In this document: positions 8,273 to 16,804 of the stretch, piece after piece
How the letters are laid out: every line of letters begins with the position of its first letter
Numbering within the stretch: position 1 is the stretch's first letter
Assembly (NCBI GenBank): GCA_008933805.1
Contig: WBUH01000001.1
Span: forward strand, 186,001-250,000
Length of the DNA: 64,000 nt
Reading direction: 5' to 3'
DNA from: Bacteroidota bacterium
GTDB taxonomy: Bacteria; Bacteroidota; Bacteroidia; UBA8524
Notes under the pieces: model-generated
Databases searched by the model: none
The model's input: only the letters and a program-made list of their open reading frames with translations
Told to the model about the DNA's origin: nothing
Program-made: the position numbers and the translations under genes

Positions 8273-9031
8273 ATGAAAAGACTACCAATACTTGTTATGG
8301 CCTTAGGGCTGGTATTACTAAACGCTTGTAGTAAGGGTGATGACGATAAAGATACTACAAAACCTGTGATTAAACTTTCAGAGCCTACAAGCGGTGACGT
8401 GTTTGTTTCAGGGGAGAAGATGAACGTATCAGTTGCGTTTGAAGACAACAAAGAGCTGAGCCAATACAAGATTGAAATACACGATGATTTTGACAGACAT
8501 GCACACCTTAAAACAGGGTCGCCGGCATTTACGTTTACCAAAATTGTTGCAATATCAAGTAATGGCAGTTATCACTTTACGATAGATATACCGGCTGATG
8601 TGGCTGCGGGGCCTTATCATTTCATCGTTAATGCCTTGGATAAGGCCGGAAACGAGGCTGATTTTGCCGAGGCTGAGTTTACCATCAAAAATTCATTGGA
8701 CTCTATTGCGCCAACGTTAAACATTACCGCTTCGCCAAGCCCTGCCGGGGGGGTGATAAACTTGCAGGGTGCTGCAAAAACCATCACACTAAACGGAACA
8801 GCGGGTGATAATGAATCAGTAAAAAGCTACGAAGTGAAGCTGATACACAAGGCAAGTAAAGTTAATTATATAGATAAAGACGGTACTATCAGCGGGACAT
8901 CGGCCAATATAAGCGAGACAATTACTTTTGACGATGCTTGGCCTGATGGTGATTACTTGCTGGTAGTGGAAGTTTATGACTTAAAAAATAACCGCACCGA
9001 GGTGGAGTTTGATGTGATGCGAATGAAATAA
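8273..9031 (+). CDS. DUF4625 domain lipoprotein
   Basis: This is an exported lipoprotein of about 252 residues. The start at 8273 is chosen because MKRLPILVMALGLVLLNAC gives a lipoprotein signal with its Cys at residue 19; the longer reading from 8183 would run through the promoter and operators. The mature protein begins with an Asp/Lys-rich linker (SKGDDDKD) and has two Ig-like beta-sandwich segments, one at ~25-135 containing an Asp/His cluster (EIHDDFDRHAHLK) and one at ~140-250. DUF4625 is a Bacteroidota family with no assigned biochemical role that I know of. The His/Asp cluster and the neighbouring Fur-family regulator suggest metal binding at the cell envelope; that is inference. A terminator follows. 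Confidence 0.85.
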   Translation: MKRLPILVMALGLVLLNACSKGDDDKDTTKPVIKLSEPTSGDVFVSGEKMNVSVAFEDNKELSQYKIEIHDDFDRHAHLKTGSPAFTFTKIVAISSNGSYHFTIDIPADVAAGPYHFIVNALDKAGNEADFAEAEFTIKNSLDSIAPTLNITASPSPAGGVINLQGAAKTITLNGTAGDNESVKSYEVKLIHKASKVNYIDKDGTISGTSANISETITFDDAWPDGDYLLVVEVYDLKNNRTEVEFDVMRMK

Positions 9032-9053
9032 GGCTGAGGTTTATACTTTGTAG

Positions 9054-9082
9054 AGCTGTTCCAAATTGGGGCAGCTTTTTTT
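9054..9082 (+). terminator. Rho-independent terminator after DUF4625 gene
   Basis: AGCTGTTCC and GGGGCAGCT pair (two G-T pairs, loop aaatt) and are followed by a run of seven T residues. It lies 22 bp past the DUF4625 stop; its tail touches the convergent Fur-family gene's stop. Confidence 0.75.
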
Positions 9083-9084
9083 GT

Positions 9085-9516
9085 TTACGCCGAGGCGCAC
9101 TGAGCGCAAACACCTGTCACTACCAAATCGGCTGTTTTGATTGAATAACCGACCGGAACTTCAAATTTCGGTACGGTGTAATGGTCTAAACATTCAATTT
9201 TTTGGCAATTAGTGCATTTAAAATGGATGTGCTCGTCGTGGTGGGCGTGAACATCACAGTTATCGCACAATGCGTATTGGGTGGCACCGCTGTCGTCGGG
9301 TATTTTGTGCAAAATACCGCTCTCAAGAAACGAGTGCAGCGTGCGGTAAATAGTTACCCTGTCAAACTCTTTACCCAAGTTAGCCTCAAGGTCGGTTTGG
9401 GTAAGGGCGCGCTTATAAGCAATAAACTCAGCCAATACCTTAATACGGGTATCAGTTACCCGCAACTTGTGGTTGCGTAGTGTGTGGAGTACATGTTCTG
9501 TTTGTGTTTCGGCCAC
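9085..9516 (-). CDS. Fur-family metalloregulator (Zur/Fur/PerR type)
   Basis: This is a winged-helix metal-responsive repressor, 143 residues. The recognition helix is in FDRVTIYRTLHSFLESGIL (51-69). The metal region has DVHAHHDEHIHF (His 90, 92, 93, 96, 98), and the structural zinc CxxC pairs are C101/C104 and C137/C140, with an extra C84/C87 pair. Whether it senses zinc, iron or peroxide cannot be read with certainty; the neighbourhood favours zinc. The start is GTG at 9516, with a TATCTTTG -7-like box only 6 bp upstream (9523-9530). It converges on the DUF4625 gene, whose promoter carries Fur-type 7-1-7 repeats. Confidence 0.93.
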   Translation of the reverse strand: MAETQTEHVLHTLRNHKLRVTDTRIKVLAEFIAYKRALTQTDLEANLGKEFDRVTIYRTLHSFLESGILHKIPDDSGATQYALCDNCDVHAHHDEHIHFKCTNCQKIECLDHYTVPKFEVPVGYSIKTADLVVTGVCAQCASA

Positions 9517-9552
9517 AGGTTACAAAGATATTAAATAGAAACCTACTTATGT

Positions 9553-11349
9553 TTATAACCCAATTAAGTTTTGAGCAATGCTATCAAGTCGTTTCGAATC
9601 CAATTTTAGATTATCAATAAGACTAGTTAAGTTAGAATAAAATTTTAACACTTCACTTTTTAATTCTAATTCCTCCAAGACAAACTCTAATTCATCATAA
9701 TCTAGATGATAATGAAAACTAATCATATTAGTTTCAGCCTTGGAAAACTTGCTTATTAAATAATTTGTAACATTAGGGCGAGAATATGCAATATAAAAAT
9801 CACCATACCGAATCGACATATTAAATACTTCTAATATTTCTTCTTGCAATCTAAGTCCATTCATTGAAGAAGTTAATTCGATAAACTCCGAACCATTAGC
9901 TTCAAGGGTGGATGATAAGTTTAAATATTCATAAAAATTTTTAACAACATCGGGTTTCTCTTTGGAAGATTTAATTGCAAATTGAGTTTCACTTAAAACA
10001 GGGATAAACAAATTATCAATAATGTTCTTTTCATCAAGCTCATAACACTAGGAAAGAAAATTGCTGATTTCTGCCCCATCTATTTTAGCTATTTTTTCTG
10101 AATATATTCGTTGTTTAATTTCATCTGATTGCTTACTAATTAGTGCCGCAGCAAAATACTCCTGTAGTGAACGATGAGGGAATTTAAGTTCCAATCCATC
10201 TTGCACTAAGATAGACATATTCACTTTTAAATCATACAAAAAATCATCATCATTGAATTTAAAACCAAGTTGAGTTTTGATTTTCTTGATTAAATCATTA
10301 AAATAGGGTTCATCAAAAGAAAAAAATTCATCAAAAAAGCTTGCATAAGAAAACCAACATAATGTTATTTCAATTTCCTCTCTGCTTAATTTACTTTTTA
10401 AGTCATGAAGATAGCTATCGCCTTTTGTTATACTATCATGTTTAGTAAATAGTGTGTCGATAACATTTTGATAAAATTTTGATTTTGTTTTTGGCAATTC
10501 AGGATTATATCTGTAGACAAATATAAACATTGATAGGAGAAGGGGATTTTTAAGAAAATGTAAAAACTGGTTGTTTTCTACCTTGAAAACGTCCTCAAGT
10601 ATTTTATTCTTTGAAACCGTTCCGTTCATTAATTTGACCTGTTGAGTTATAAATAAAGCTATTTGTTGATTGTCAAGTGAATCAACGATCCAGTTATTGA
10701 ATCTCTTTATTCTTTCAGCATTTGTACCAGGTCGTGTTGTAAGAACGAACTGATTTTTTGGGAACATGTCAACGAAGAATTCTATTTCATAAGCCACTTT
10801 GTCCACCTCTTCCGATGAGATTTCATCATAGCCATCTAACAGAAAAACAAATTGTCCATTTTCCAAGGACCGATTTAAAAAAGTATCATTTGATTTAATT
10901 TTGTTATTTAAAATAACCTCTTTGATATAAGTGCTCAAACTTAGTTTATGGTATTTGAGGTTTCGTAATTCTATTAGTAATGGGATTTTAAAGTTTTCTT
11001 TTATACAGCAATGGAAGATATTGACCATTAACATACTTTTACCTGAACCTGCAGCTCCAATAATTGTGATATAATTCTCTTTTTTCATTAGCCTGTAGCC
11101 ATCAGTATGACTTTTGCTGCCAAACCAGTCACTACTCAATTTTAATGGGAAATAAATTTTTTCAAACTCAACAGTCTCATTTCTGAATAAAAATGTTTTC
11201 ATTTGGGAATATTTAATTCTTTGATTTTCAAGGTAATTATGAATGCCGTCGTCAAGGAAATTGGCTAGCTCATCTTTCCCAGCCTTTAAAAGTGTCATCA
11301 GAAAAGATGATTTGGTATTCACGAAGTTTGCAATTTCTAATTCGGTCAT
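9553..11349 (-). pseudogene. NACHT-family NTPase interrupted by one in-frame TAG (putative defence STAND protein)
   Basis: One continuous frame runs from the ATG at 11349 to the TAA at 9553, broken only by TAG at 10048-10050 (codon 434 of 598). The first part contains Walker A GAAGSGKSM (98-106), Walker B FVFLLDGYDE (167-176), TTRPG (204-208) and the NACHT-associated FPHRSLQEYFAA motif. After the TAG the same frame reads CYELDEKN and 150 more residues, which look like the protein's own helical tail rather than a second gene. NACHT proteins in bacteria are signal-transducing NTPases, several of which act in phage defence. Base composition is clearly more AT-rich than on either side, pointing to horizontal acquisition. 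It may be a decayed gene, a sequencing error or a functional truncated product. Confidence 0.85.
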
Positions 11350-11450
11350 ATAAGTTAGCTTTCATCAAAACTACAAAAAGAGATACTATTTCATTCACTC
11401 GTGCTTCTCAATATTTAAACTATTTTTGCAGCCCATTGTTTTAGTGAAAT

Positions 11451-13127
11451 ATGATTAGCATTAACGATATTAAAACCCCTACAGGAAACACACTTACCTG
11501 CAAAGGCTGGGTGCAGGAAGCTGCCTTGCGTATGTTGATGAACAACCTTGACAGCGATGTGGCTGAACGTCCCGAAGACCTGATTGTGTACGGAGGATTG
11601 GGTAAGGCTGCCCGTAACTGGGAAAGCCTTGATTTGATAGTGAAGGCGTTGAAAGACCTGAACGAAGATGAAACTCTGCTGATACAAAGCGGTAAACCTG
11701 TTGGAATATTGCCTACCCATAAAGACGCTCCCCGTGTACTTATTTCAAACAGTATGCTGGTGCCCAAATGGGCTACTTGGGAGCATTTTAGGGAGTTGGA
11801 TGCTAAAGGATTGATTATGTACGGCCAAATGACGGCCGGTAGCTGGATATACATCGGCTCGCAAGGGATTGTGCAAGGAACGTATGAAACCTTTGGAGAA
11901 CTTGCCCGCCAACATTACGGAGGTACCTTAAAAGGTACTTTGAACGTTACTGCCGGACTTGGTGGTATGGGCGGTGCACAACCGCTTGCCATCACTATGA
12001 ACGAAGGTGTTTGTTTAGCCGCTGAGGTAGAAGAATGGCGTATTCGCAAGCGTTTGCAAACCCGCTATTTGGATGTAATGACCCGCAACATTGACGAGGG
12101 TATAGATATGGCTCTTCGCGCTAAAGAAGAAGGTAAAGCCGTGTCTATTGGTGTGGTTGCCAATGCGGTAAACTTGTTGCAACGTATGCTTGAAAGGGGT
12201 GTAATTCCTGAAAGCCTTACCGACCAAACCAGTGCGCACGACCCGTTGATTGGTTACTATCCGCACACGATTGATGTAGAAGCGGCTGACCGTTTGCGCC
12301 GTGAAGACCCTGATAAATACATTAAACTTAGTTACGAGAGCATGGCTCGCCACGTGGAGTTGATGCTTGAGTTTCAGAAAAAGGGCAGCGTAACGTTCGA
12401 TTACGGTAACAACCTGCGCGCCCGTGCGCTTGAACAAGGGGTGAAAAACGCGTTTGATTTTCCCGGTTTTGTGCCTGCGTTTATCCGTCCTCAGTTTTGT
12501 GAGGGCAGGGGGCCGTTCCGTTGGGCAGCTTTGTCAGGCGACCCTAATGATATTTACATAACCGATAAAGTAATTCTTGAGCTATTCCCCGAAAACGAAG
12601 GCTTGCACCGTTGGATAAAAATGGCGCAGGAAAAAATTGAGTTTCAGGGATTGCCTGCCCGTATTTGCTGGTTAGGTCAAGGGGAACGTGAAAAAGCAGG
12701 TATTGCCTTTAATAACTTGGTAAAAGAGGGTAAGGTAAAAGCACCGATTGTAATTGGTCGCGACCATTTGGATACCGGCTCGGTAGCATCGCCTAACCGC
12801 GAAACCGAAGCCATGATGGACGGTAGCGATGCGATTGCCGATTGGCCGATACTTAACTCATTAATTAATACCGCAGGCGGAGCCAGTTGGGTGAGCATTC
12901 ACCACGGCGGCGGTGTGGGTATGGGTTATTCTATCCACGCAGGGATGGTAATTGTAGCCGATGGTACCGAAGACGCTGAACGCCGCTTGCACCGCGTGTT
13001 GCACAACGACCCTGCAATGGGTGTTATCCGTCATGCCGATGCAGGGTATGATATTGCTAAAGATACTGCCCGCAAACACCGTTTGGATATTAAAGAGCGG
13101 TTGTTAGGTAATGCAGCCGCAGAATAA
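11451..13127 (+). CDS. hutU: Urocanate hydratase
   Basis: This enzyme converts urocanate to imidazolonepropionate, step two of histidine breakdown, in the cytoplasm and with tightly bound NAD+ as electrophile. It is 558 residues, the usual length. Family hallmarks are the glycine-rich GLGGMGG (169-175), the [17 protein letters not shown] segment, C406 in [12 protein letters not shown] and [11 protein letters not shown] near the C-terminus. The other hut genes (hutH, hutI, hutG) are not in the window, so the pathway is dispersed or continues elsewhere. TATTTTTG at 11421-11428 is a plausible -7 box. The stop is followed at once by a 14-bp inverted repeat and a small unrelated gene. Confidence 0.97.
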   Translation: MISINDIKTPTGNTLTCKGWVQEAALRMLMNNLDSDVAERPEDLIVYGGLGKAARNWESLDLIVKALKDLNEDETLLIQSGKPVGILPTHKDAPRVLISNSMLVPKWATWEHFRELDAKGLIMYGQMTAGSWIYIGSQGIVQGTYETFGELARQHYGGTLKGTLNVTAGLGGMGGAQPLAITMNEGVCLAAEVEEWRIRKRLQTRYLDVMTRNIDEGIDMALRAKEEGKAVSIGVVANAVNLLQRMLERGVIPESLTDQTSAHDPLIGYYPHTIDVEAADRLRREDPDKYIKLSYESMARHVELMLEFQKKGSVTFDYGNNLRARALEQGVKNAFDFPGFVPAFIRPQFCEGRGPFRWAALSGDPNDIYITDKVILELFPENEGLHRWIKMAQEKIEFQGLPARICWLGQGEREKAGIAFNNLVKEGKVKAPIVIGRDHLDTGSVASPNRETEAMMDGSDAIADWPILNSLINTAGGASWVSIHHGGGVGMGYSIHAGMVIVADGTEDAERRLHRVLHNDPAMGVIRHADAGYDIAKDTARKHRLDIKERLLGNAAAE

Positions 13128-13136
13128 AAAACACGA

Positions 13137-13176
13137 TTTTATATTGTTGGTTAAGAATATGGCCAACAATATAAAA
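13137..13176. repeat. Perfect 14-bp inverted repeat with the next gene's ATG in its loop
   Basis: TTTTATATTGTTGG (13137-13150) and CCAACAATATAAAA (13163-13176) are perfectly complementary around a 12-nt loop. The ATG at 13159, the likely start of the following gene, lies in the loop. The hairpin begins 9 bp after the hutU stop. There is no GC-rich stem base and no T-run after it, so it is not a textbook terminator. Confidence 0.7.
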
Positions 13177-13713
13177 TTACGCTTCTTACAACTGATACAC
13201 TTTTCTAGCTTGAGCTACACTCCTGCCTATCCATATTCAGATGATGTAGACTTGAAAAGGGAACAAATTTGGACTAACCTTCAAAAAGGTATTTTCTTTG
13301 AGGACACAGGGGTGTTTGTTCCTTGGTATATTTCATTAGCTTTTCTTGATTGTCATGCCGAACGGAAAAATCACAGCGGAAACCAAAATAGGTGGTTTTT
13401 TGGTGGGCGTTCAATATTAGATGGTTATAAAAGCCGTCTCGAAGCCAAAATAGACGATTTTGGACGTTACAAAACTCAGTTTGTCGAGATTTCAGAGTTT
13501 CTTGGATTTGATTTTGAAGGTATGGAGCGATTCAATTTCCTGAAAAGCCATATCACTGAACTTTTAGGGGAACCCTCAAAACATGAGTCGGAAAGATTTG
13601 GCCAGTTTGATGTTGGGTATTATGAATGGGAAAATGGGAGGGTAACAATTAGCATAATAGGATTTGAACAGTTTGCTTGTAAATACTTTTTGACCATAGG
13701 TATTAAGAAGTAA
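13159..13713 (+). CDS. Conserved-looking protein of unknown function
   Basis: I do not recognise this 184-residue protein. It has no signal peptide or membrane helix and looks cytoplasmic and globular, with many aromatic residues (WYISLAFLDCHAE, NRWFFGGRSILDGY, YYEWENGRVTISIIGFEQFA). An ATG at 13111 would give 200 residues and overlap hutU by 17 bp. The ATG at 13159 (MANNIKLRF) is preferred but lies in the loop of a 14-bp inverted repeat, which could affect translation. The segment is more AT-rich than hutU. Its position behind hutU does not suggest a role in histidine breakdown. Confidence 0.6.
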   Translation: MANNIKLRFLQLIHFSSLSYTPAYPYSDDVDLKREQIWTNLQKGIFFEDTGVFVPWYISLAFLDCHAERKNHSGNQNRWFFGGRSILDGYKSRLEAKIDDFGRYKTQFVEISEFLGFDFEGMERFNFLKSHITELLGEPSKHESERFGQFDVGYYEWENGRVTISIIGFEQFACKYFLTIGIKK

Positions 13714-13719
13714 ATTTGT

Positions 13720-14265
13720 CTAACGTCGTTTATCACCCATATCCTCCATTACTTTTTTATAACGCCGCCAGCTAAGTTCAAGGTCGTAAACAGGTTTGGC
13801 AATCAGGTTGGCGTTTCTAAAATTAGCCTCGGCTTCTGCTTTTAATCGGTAGAACTCGGTTTTAAATTCATCGCGGGTTAGTTCCTGCTTCTTTACCCGT
13901 TCTTCAAGGTGTGCATATTGCTCGCGGTGCAATTTCAACATCGATGAATAGCTGAAAAACAAATCAATATAGTTTTGGTACACCACCTTAAACCCGTTAA
14001 ACTCCACCTGCATTTTTTGGGCAACATCAAAGGCTGTGTCTTGCAGGCTCACGTACCAGGTATTCACCGTAGCTACACGCAGTTGCAATTCCTTTTCATC
14101 CACGTTCAAGGCCAAAGCAGTGGCCGTTAATATTTCATTCAAGCTATCCAGCCTTACTTTTTCACGGTCGTAATCCGTAATTGTTCCCTTACATCCTGTG
14201 CCTACCTGCACAAAAAACATCAATACAACGCCTATAATGGCCGTTTGGTAAAATTTAATCTTCAC
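13720..14265 (-). CDS. Putative lipoprotein of unknown function
   Basis: This is a 181-residue exported protein with a lipoprotein signal ending VQVGTGC, Cys at 25. The mature part is almost wholly alpha-helical and charged, with a likely coiled coil at ~110-165 (HLEERVKKQELTRDEFKTEF, then AEAEANFRNA). No family was recognised. The start is GTG at 14265; there is no ATG in a suitable place. Only 21 bp separate it from the divergent ChrA-like gene, which also lacks an ATG, so the two promoters must overlap coding sequence. Its stop is 6 bp from that of the preceding unknown gene. Confidence 0.65.
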   Translation of the reverse strand: MKIKFYQTAIIGVVLMFFVQVGTGCKGTITDYDREKVRLDSLNEILTATALALNVDEKELQLRVATVNTWYVSLQDTAFDVAQKMQVEFNGFKVVYQNYIDLFFSYSSMLKLHREQYAHLEERVKKQELTRDEFKTEFYRLKAEAEANFRNANLIAKPVYDLELSWRRYKKVMEDMGDKRR

Positions 14266-14286
14266 AAGCAGTATTAATTTATACTT

Positions 14287-15534
14287 TTGTCACACAATAG
14301 TTGGCTACCACCGTTGCAACCACCCGGCACCAAAGTACAGCATTTAAAAAAAATTATCTACTACAAAGATATTCTTATTCTGGCGCTCACTAGTGTTGGT
14401 GGTCCCGGTTCGCACATCGCATTTTTCATCAAACGGCTGGTAGAGGATAAACAGTACATCACCCAAAAAGAGTTTTTAGAGATTTATTCTTTTTGCCAAA
14501 TACTACCCGGCCCTACGTCAACCCAAACTATTACGGCCATTGGTTACCGCTTGGGAGGTCCGTTGCGGGCGTTTATTACCCTGTTGATATGGGTATTGCC
14601 TGCTGCCATTTTAATGACTTTGCTTTCGGTGTTTTATGTGCAGTATAAAAACGCACAAATGCCCCGCGATTTTCTTAAATACCTGCAGCCTATGGCGGTG
14701 GGCTTTATAGTAGTTGCAGCCATTAAAATATTTAATCTTATCAAAGGTAAACGCCTAAATATATACCTGTATTTCGGGGCGGCTGTATTAGCGTCGGCGC
14801 AGTTGTTGGGGCCTTATGCGTTCCCGCTCATTATTGTTTTGGGAGGGGTGATAGCTTCGCGTTACAACAAACAGCCCGAAAAATACGTTAAACCCAAAAT
14901 AAAAATCCGTTGGCGAAACCTCACCTACTTTTTAGCAGTCTTTATAGTCGCTGTGGTAGCAGGTGCCATTGTAAAGTTTACAGACGGCTACGAGGAAGCC
15001 AAGCCGATTTTGATTTTTGAAAACAGCTACCGTTTTGGTAGTTTGGTATTTGGTGGCGGAAATGTACTAATACCGATGATGTATGAACAATTTGTGGTGT
15101 TCAAGCATTATTTAACTGCGGATGAGTTTATAACCGGTGTGGGGTTTGTGCAGGCATTACCCGGTCCAGTGTTTAGTCTTTCAGCGTATACGGGCGGGAT
15201 GATTTTGAAAGATTGGGGTGTGCAATGGCAACTGGTAGGCGGACTTATAGGCACTGTGGCTATATTTTTACCCGGTGCGCTGTTTATCATGTTTTTGTAC
15301 CCTATTTGGAATAAGGTGAAAAAACATCCGCTGGTTACCAAAGCATTTGAGGGAATTTCGGCGGCATCGGCAGGACTGATTTTGGCGGCTGCCTATTTAC
15401 TTTTTAAAGATATGCCGTATCAAGATTGGCATCACTTGGCAGTAATGGCGGCTACGGTATCATTATTGCTGTTTACAAAAGTGCCTTCGCCCTTGGTGGT
15501 GTTGGGTACTTTGGTACTCGGTTTTGTGTTTTAA
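14287..15534 (+). CDS. ChrA-family chromate/anion efflux transporter
   Basis: This is a two-domain CHR-family membrane transporter of about 415 residues. The two halves each carry the family signature: FCQILPGPTSTQT in the N-terminal half and FVQALPGPVFSLSAYTG in the C-terminal half, with about ten hydrophobic segments. Characterised members export chromate, but many family members have unknown anion substrates. The only suitable start is TTG at 14287, because a stop lies in frame at 14275 and no ATG occurs before the first domain. The gene is divergent from a lipoprotein gene 21 bp away. Function as chromate efflux is a family-level inference. Confidence 0.88.
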   Translation: MSHNSWLPPLQPPGTKVQHLKKIIYYKDILILALTSVGGPGSHIAFFIKRLVEDKQYITQKEFLEIYSFCQILPGPTSTQTITAIGYRLGGPLRAFITLLIWVLPAAILMTLLSVFYVQYKNAQMPRDFLKYLQPMAVGFIVVAAIKIFNLIKGKRLNIYLYFGAAVLASAQLLGPYAFPLIIVLGGVIASRYNKQPEKYVKPKIKIRWRNLTYFLAVFIVAVVAGAIVKFTDGYEEAKPILIFENSYRFGSLVFGGGNVLIPMMYEQFVVFKHYLTADEFITGVGFVQALPGPVFSLSAYTGGMILKDWGVQWQLVGGLIGTVAIFLPGALFIMFLYPIWNKVKKHPLVTKAFEGISAASAGLILAAAYLLFKDMPYQDWHHLAVMAATVSLLLFTKVPSPLVVLGTLVLGFVF

Positions 15535-15572
15535 AACGTTGGTTAAAGTATTAACTTTGTTGTATAACTATA

Positions 15573-16235
15573 ATGCGTAATATCCTAATTAAAAGCATAT
15601 TTCTAGTGTTGATGACAGCGACTTCTTTGTCGTATGTAAAGGCGCAAAAAAATAATGCTGACGACTCATTGGTTCAATTTTCAGGCTTGGTGATGAGTTC
15701 TGATAGTTTAATGGCGTTGAATGATGTGAACATACGTATCAAAGGTCATTTTTACGGAACTATCAGTAATGCATTAGGTATATTTACGTTAGTGGCTAAA
15801 AAAAGCGATACGGTTGTTTTTACCAGTATAGGCTATAAGCCCAAACAGTACATAGTTCCCCATAATCTTAGCAGTCGTCGTTACTCAATGGTGATTACCC
15901 TTGCTTCGGATACCTTTGTGGTAGATACGGTGTTTATCAAGCCTTTTATCAGCAATGCATTGCTGCCGCATTACTTTGCTACGGTAGATATACCCGAAGA
16001 TGAAATGGAAGTTTTGGCAAGGCATAACCTTGAAGCTGAGTTTTTGAAACAACAAGCTATGGCATTGCCATCAGATGCTGCTGAAAATCAAGATTTCACT
16101 ATACGTCAGGAAGCTGCAAAATATTACTATCAGGGACAAGCACCGCCTATAAATATTCTTAACCCCTTTGCTTGGGCGCAATTTATAAAGGCGTGGAAAA
16201 ACGGGGATTTTAAAAACAAGAATAAAAAGAAGTAG
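15573..16235 (+). CDS. Secreted CarboxypepD_reg-like domain protein
   Basis: This 220-residue protein has a signal peptide ending SYVKAQ. Residues ~35-115 form a CarboxypepD_reg-like beta-sandwich of the kind found at the N-terminus of TonB receptors (FSGLVMSSDSLMALNDVNIRIKG, then GIFTLVAKKSDTVVFTSIGYK). The remainder is helical, with a Lys-rich tail (KNKNKKK), and no barrel follows. Standalone proteins of this type are common in Bacteroidota and are periplasmic or outer-membrane associated; the function is unknown. TAACTTTG at 15552-15559 is a -7-like box. A small membrane protein gene follows after 9 bp and is probably co-transcribed. Confidence 0.75.
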   Translation: MRNILIKSIFLVLMTATSLSYVKAQKNNADDSLVQFSGLVMSSDSLMALNDVNIRIKGHFYGTISNALGIFTLVAKKSDTVVFTSIGYKPKQYIVPHNLSSRRYSMVITLASDTFVVDTVFIKPFISNALLPHYFATVDIPEDEMEVLARHNLEAEFLKQQAMALPSDAAENQDFTIRQEAAKYYYQGQAPPINILNPFAWAQFIKAWKNGDFKNKNKKK

Positions 16236-16244
16236 CAGCCTTAC

Positions 16245-16637
16245 ATGGGGTGGCAGATTTTTACCTCAGTGGCAATTCTATTATTGAATTGTACAATAGC
16301 CATAAAACTTTACGGGGAGTTAATTGATTACAGGCGCAGTAACATAGCGGTTCTTGCGTTGAGTTTGCTGGTGTTTTTACTTTCTATTTTTGATGTTAGT
16401 ACAGCTAATTTTTACGTAGAAAGGGCTGTAGCAATAGTACTACTATCTCTTTCCATTTTTGTTTTTTACTTGATGTCTAAGCTATGGCTATTACTAATAA
16501 AACCGATAGTCTTTGATTGGAATAAAGCGTTACTTAAAAAGTACTCTACAAAAGAAAAACCTACCCGTTATTTTAATGTTTTAGAATGGGTAGTAGTATT
16601 GTGGGTTAAGCGATTACCTGTTTTATGGTTTTTCTAA
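16245..16637 (+). CDS. Small integral membrane protein of unknown function
   Basis: This is a 130-residue protein with three hydrophobic segments at about residues 3-22, 33-55 and 60-88, followed by a short basic stretch (KKYSTKEKPTR) and a final hydrophobic segment. No family was recognised. It begins 9 bp after the CarboxypepD_reg-like gene, so the two are probably one transcript. The ATG at 16245 is the first available. Confidence 0.55.
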   Translation: MGWQIFTSVAILLLNCTIAIKLYGELIDYRRSNIAVLALSLLVFLLSIFDVSTANFYVERAVAIVLLSLSIFVFYLMSKLWLLLIKPIVFDWNKALLKKYSTKEKPTRYFNVLEWVVVLWVKRLPVLWFF

Positions 16638-16695
16638 TAACCTGCGTACAATTGATATTGGTAAGAGATTTCAACGCATTTTCTGAAACCGGTAA

Positions 16696-16733
16696 ACCAC
16701 TTTTTTAATGCGTGGTGTTATCAATCACACCAC
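16696..16733. repeat. Alternative hairpins upstream of menA
   Basis: GTGGTGT (16712-16718) pairs with ACACCAC (16727-16733) across 8 bp, and an ACCAC at 16696-16700 could pair with the same GTGGT instead. The two structures are mutually exclusive. No T-run follows. They lie in the 167-bp gap before menA, which otherwise holds a TAACTTTG -7-like box at 16792-16799. Confidence 0.4.
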
Positions 16734-16804
16734 TTCAAATATGTCAAGCTCGCCTTCGTTGGTTTTAGCGTGAACAATAATCCCCAATACTTAACTTTGC
16801 CGCA

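Noticed and set aside
9553-10011. Separate 152-residue gene downstream of the NACHT gene
   Set aside because: It is in the same frame, has only a TTG at its start, and continues naturally from the NACHT reading; one TAG explains the split.
10048-10050. TAG reassigned to an amino acid in this organism
   Set aside because: TAG ends other sound genes in the window (for example 16235, 44613 and the minus-strand stop at 61355), so reassignment is not supported.
15573-16637. Fragment of a TonB receptor (CarboxypepD_reg-like domain followed by membrane gene)
   Set aside because: There is no plug or barrel; the first protein is a complete stand-alone type and the second has alpha-helical membrane segments.
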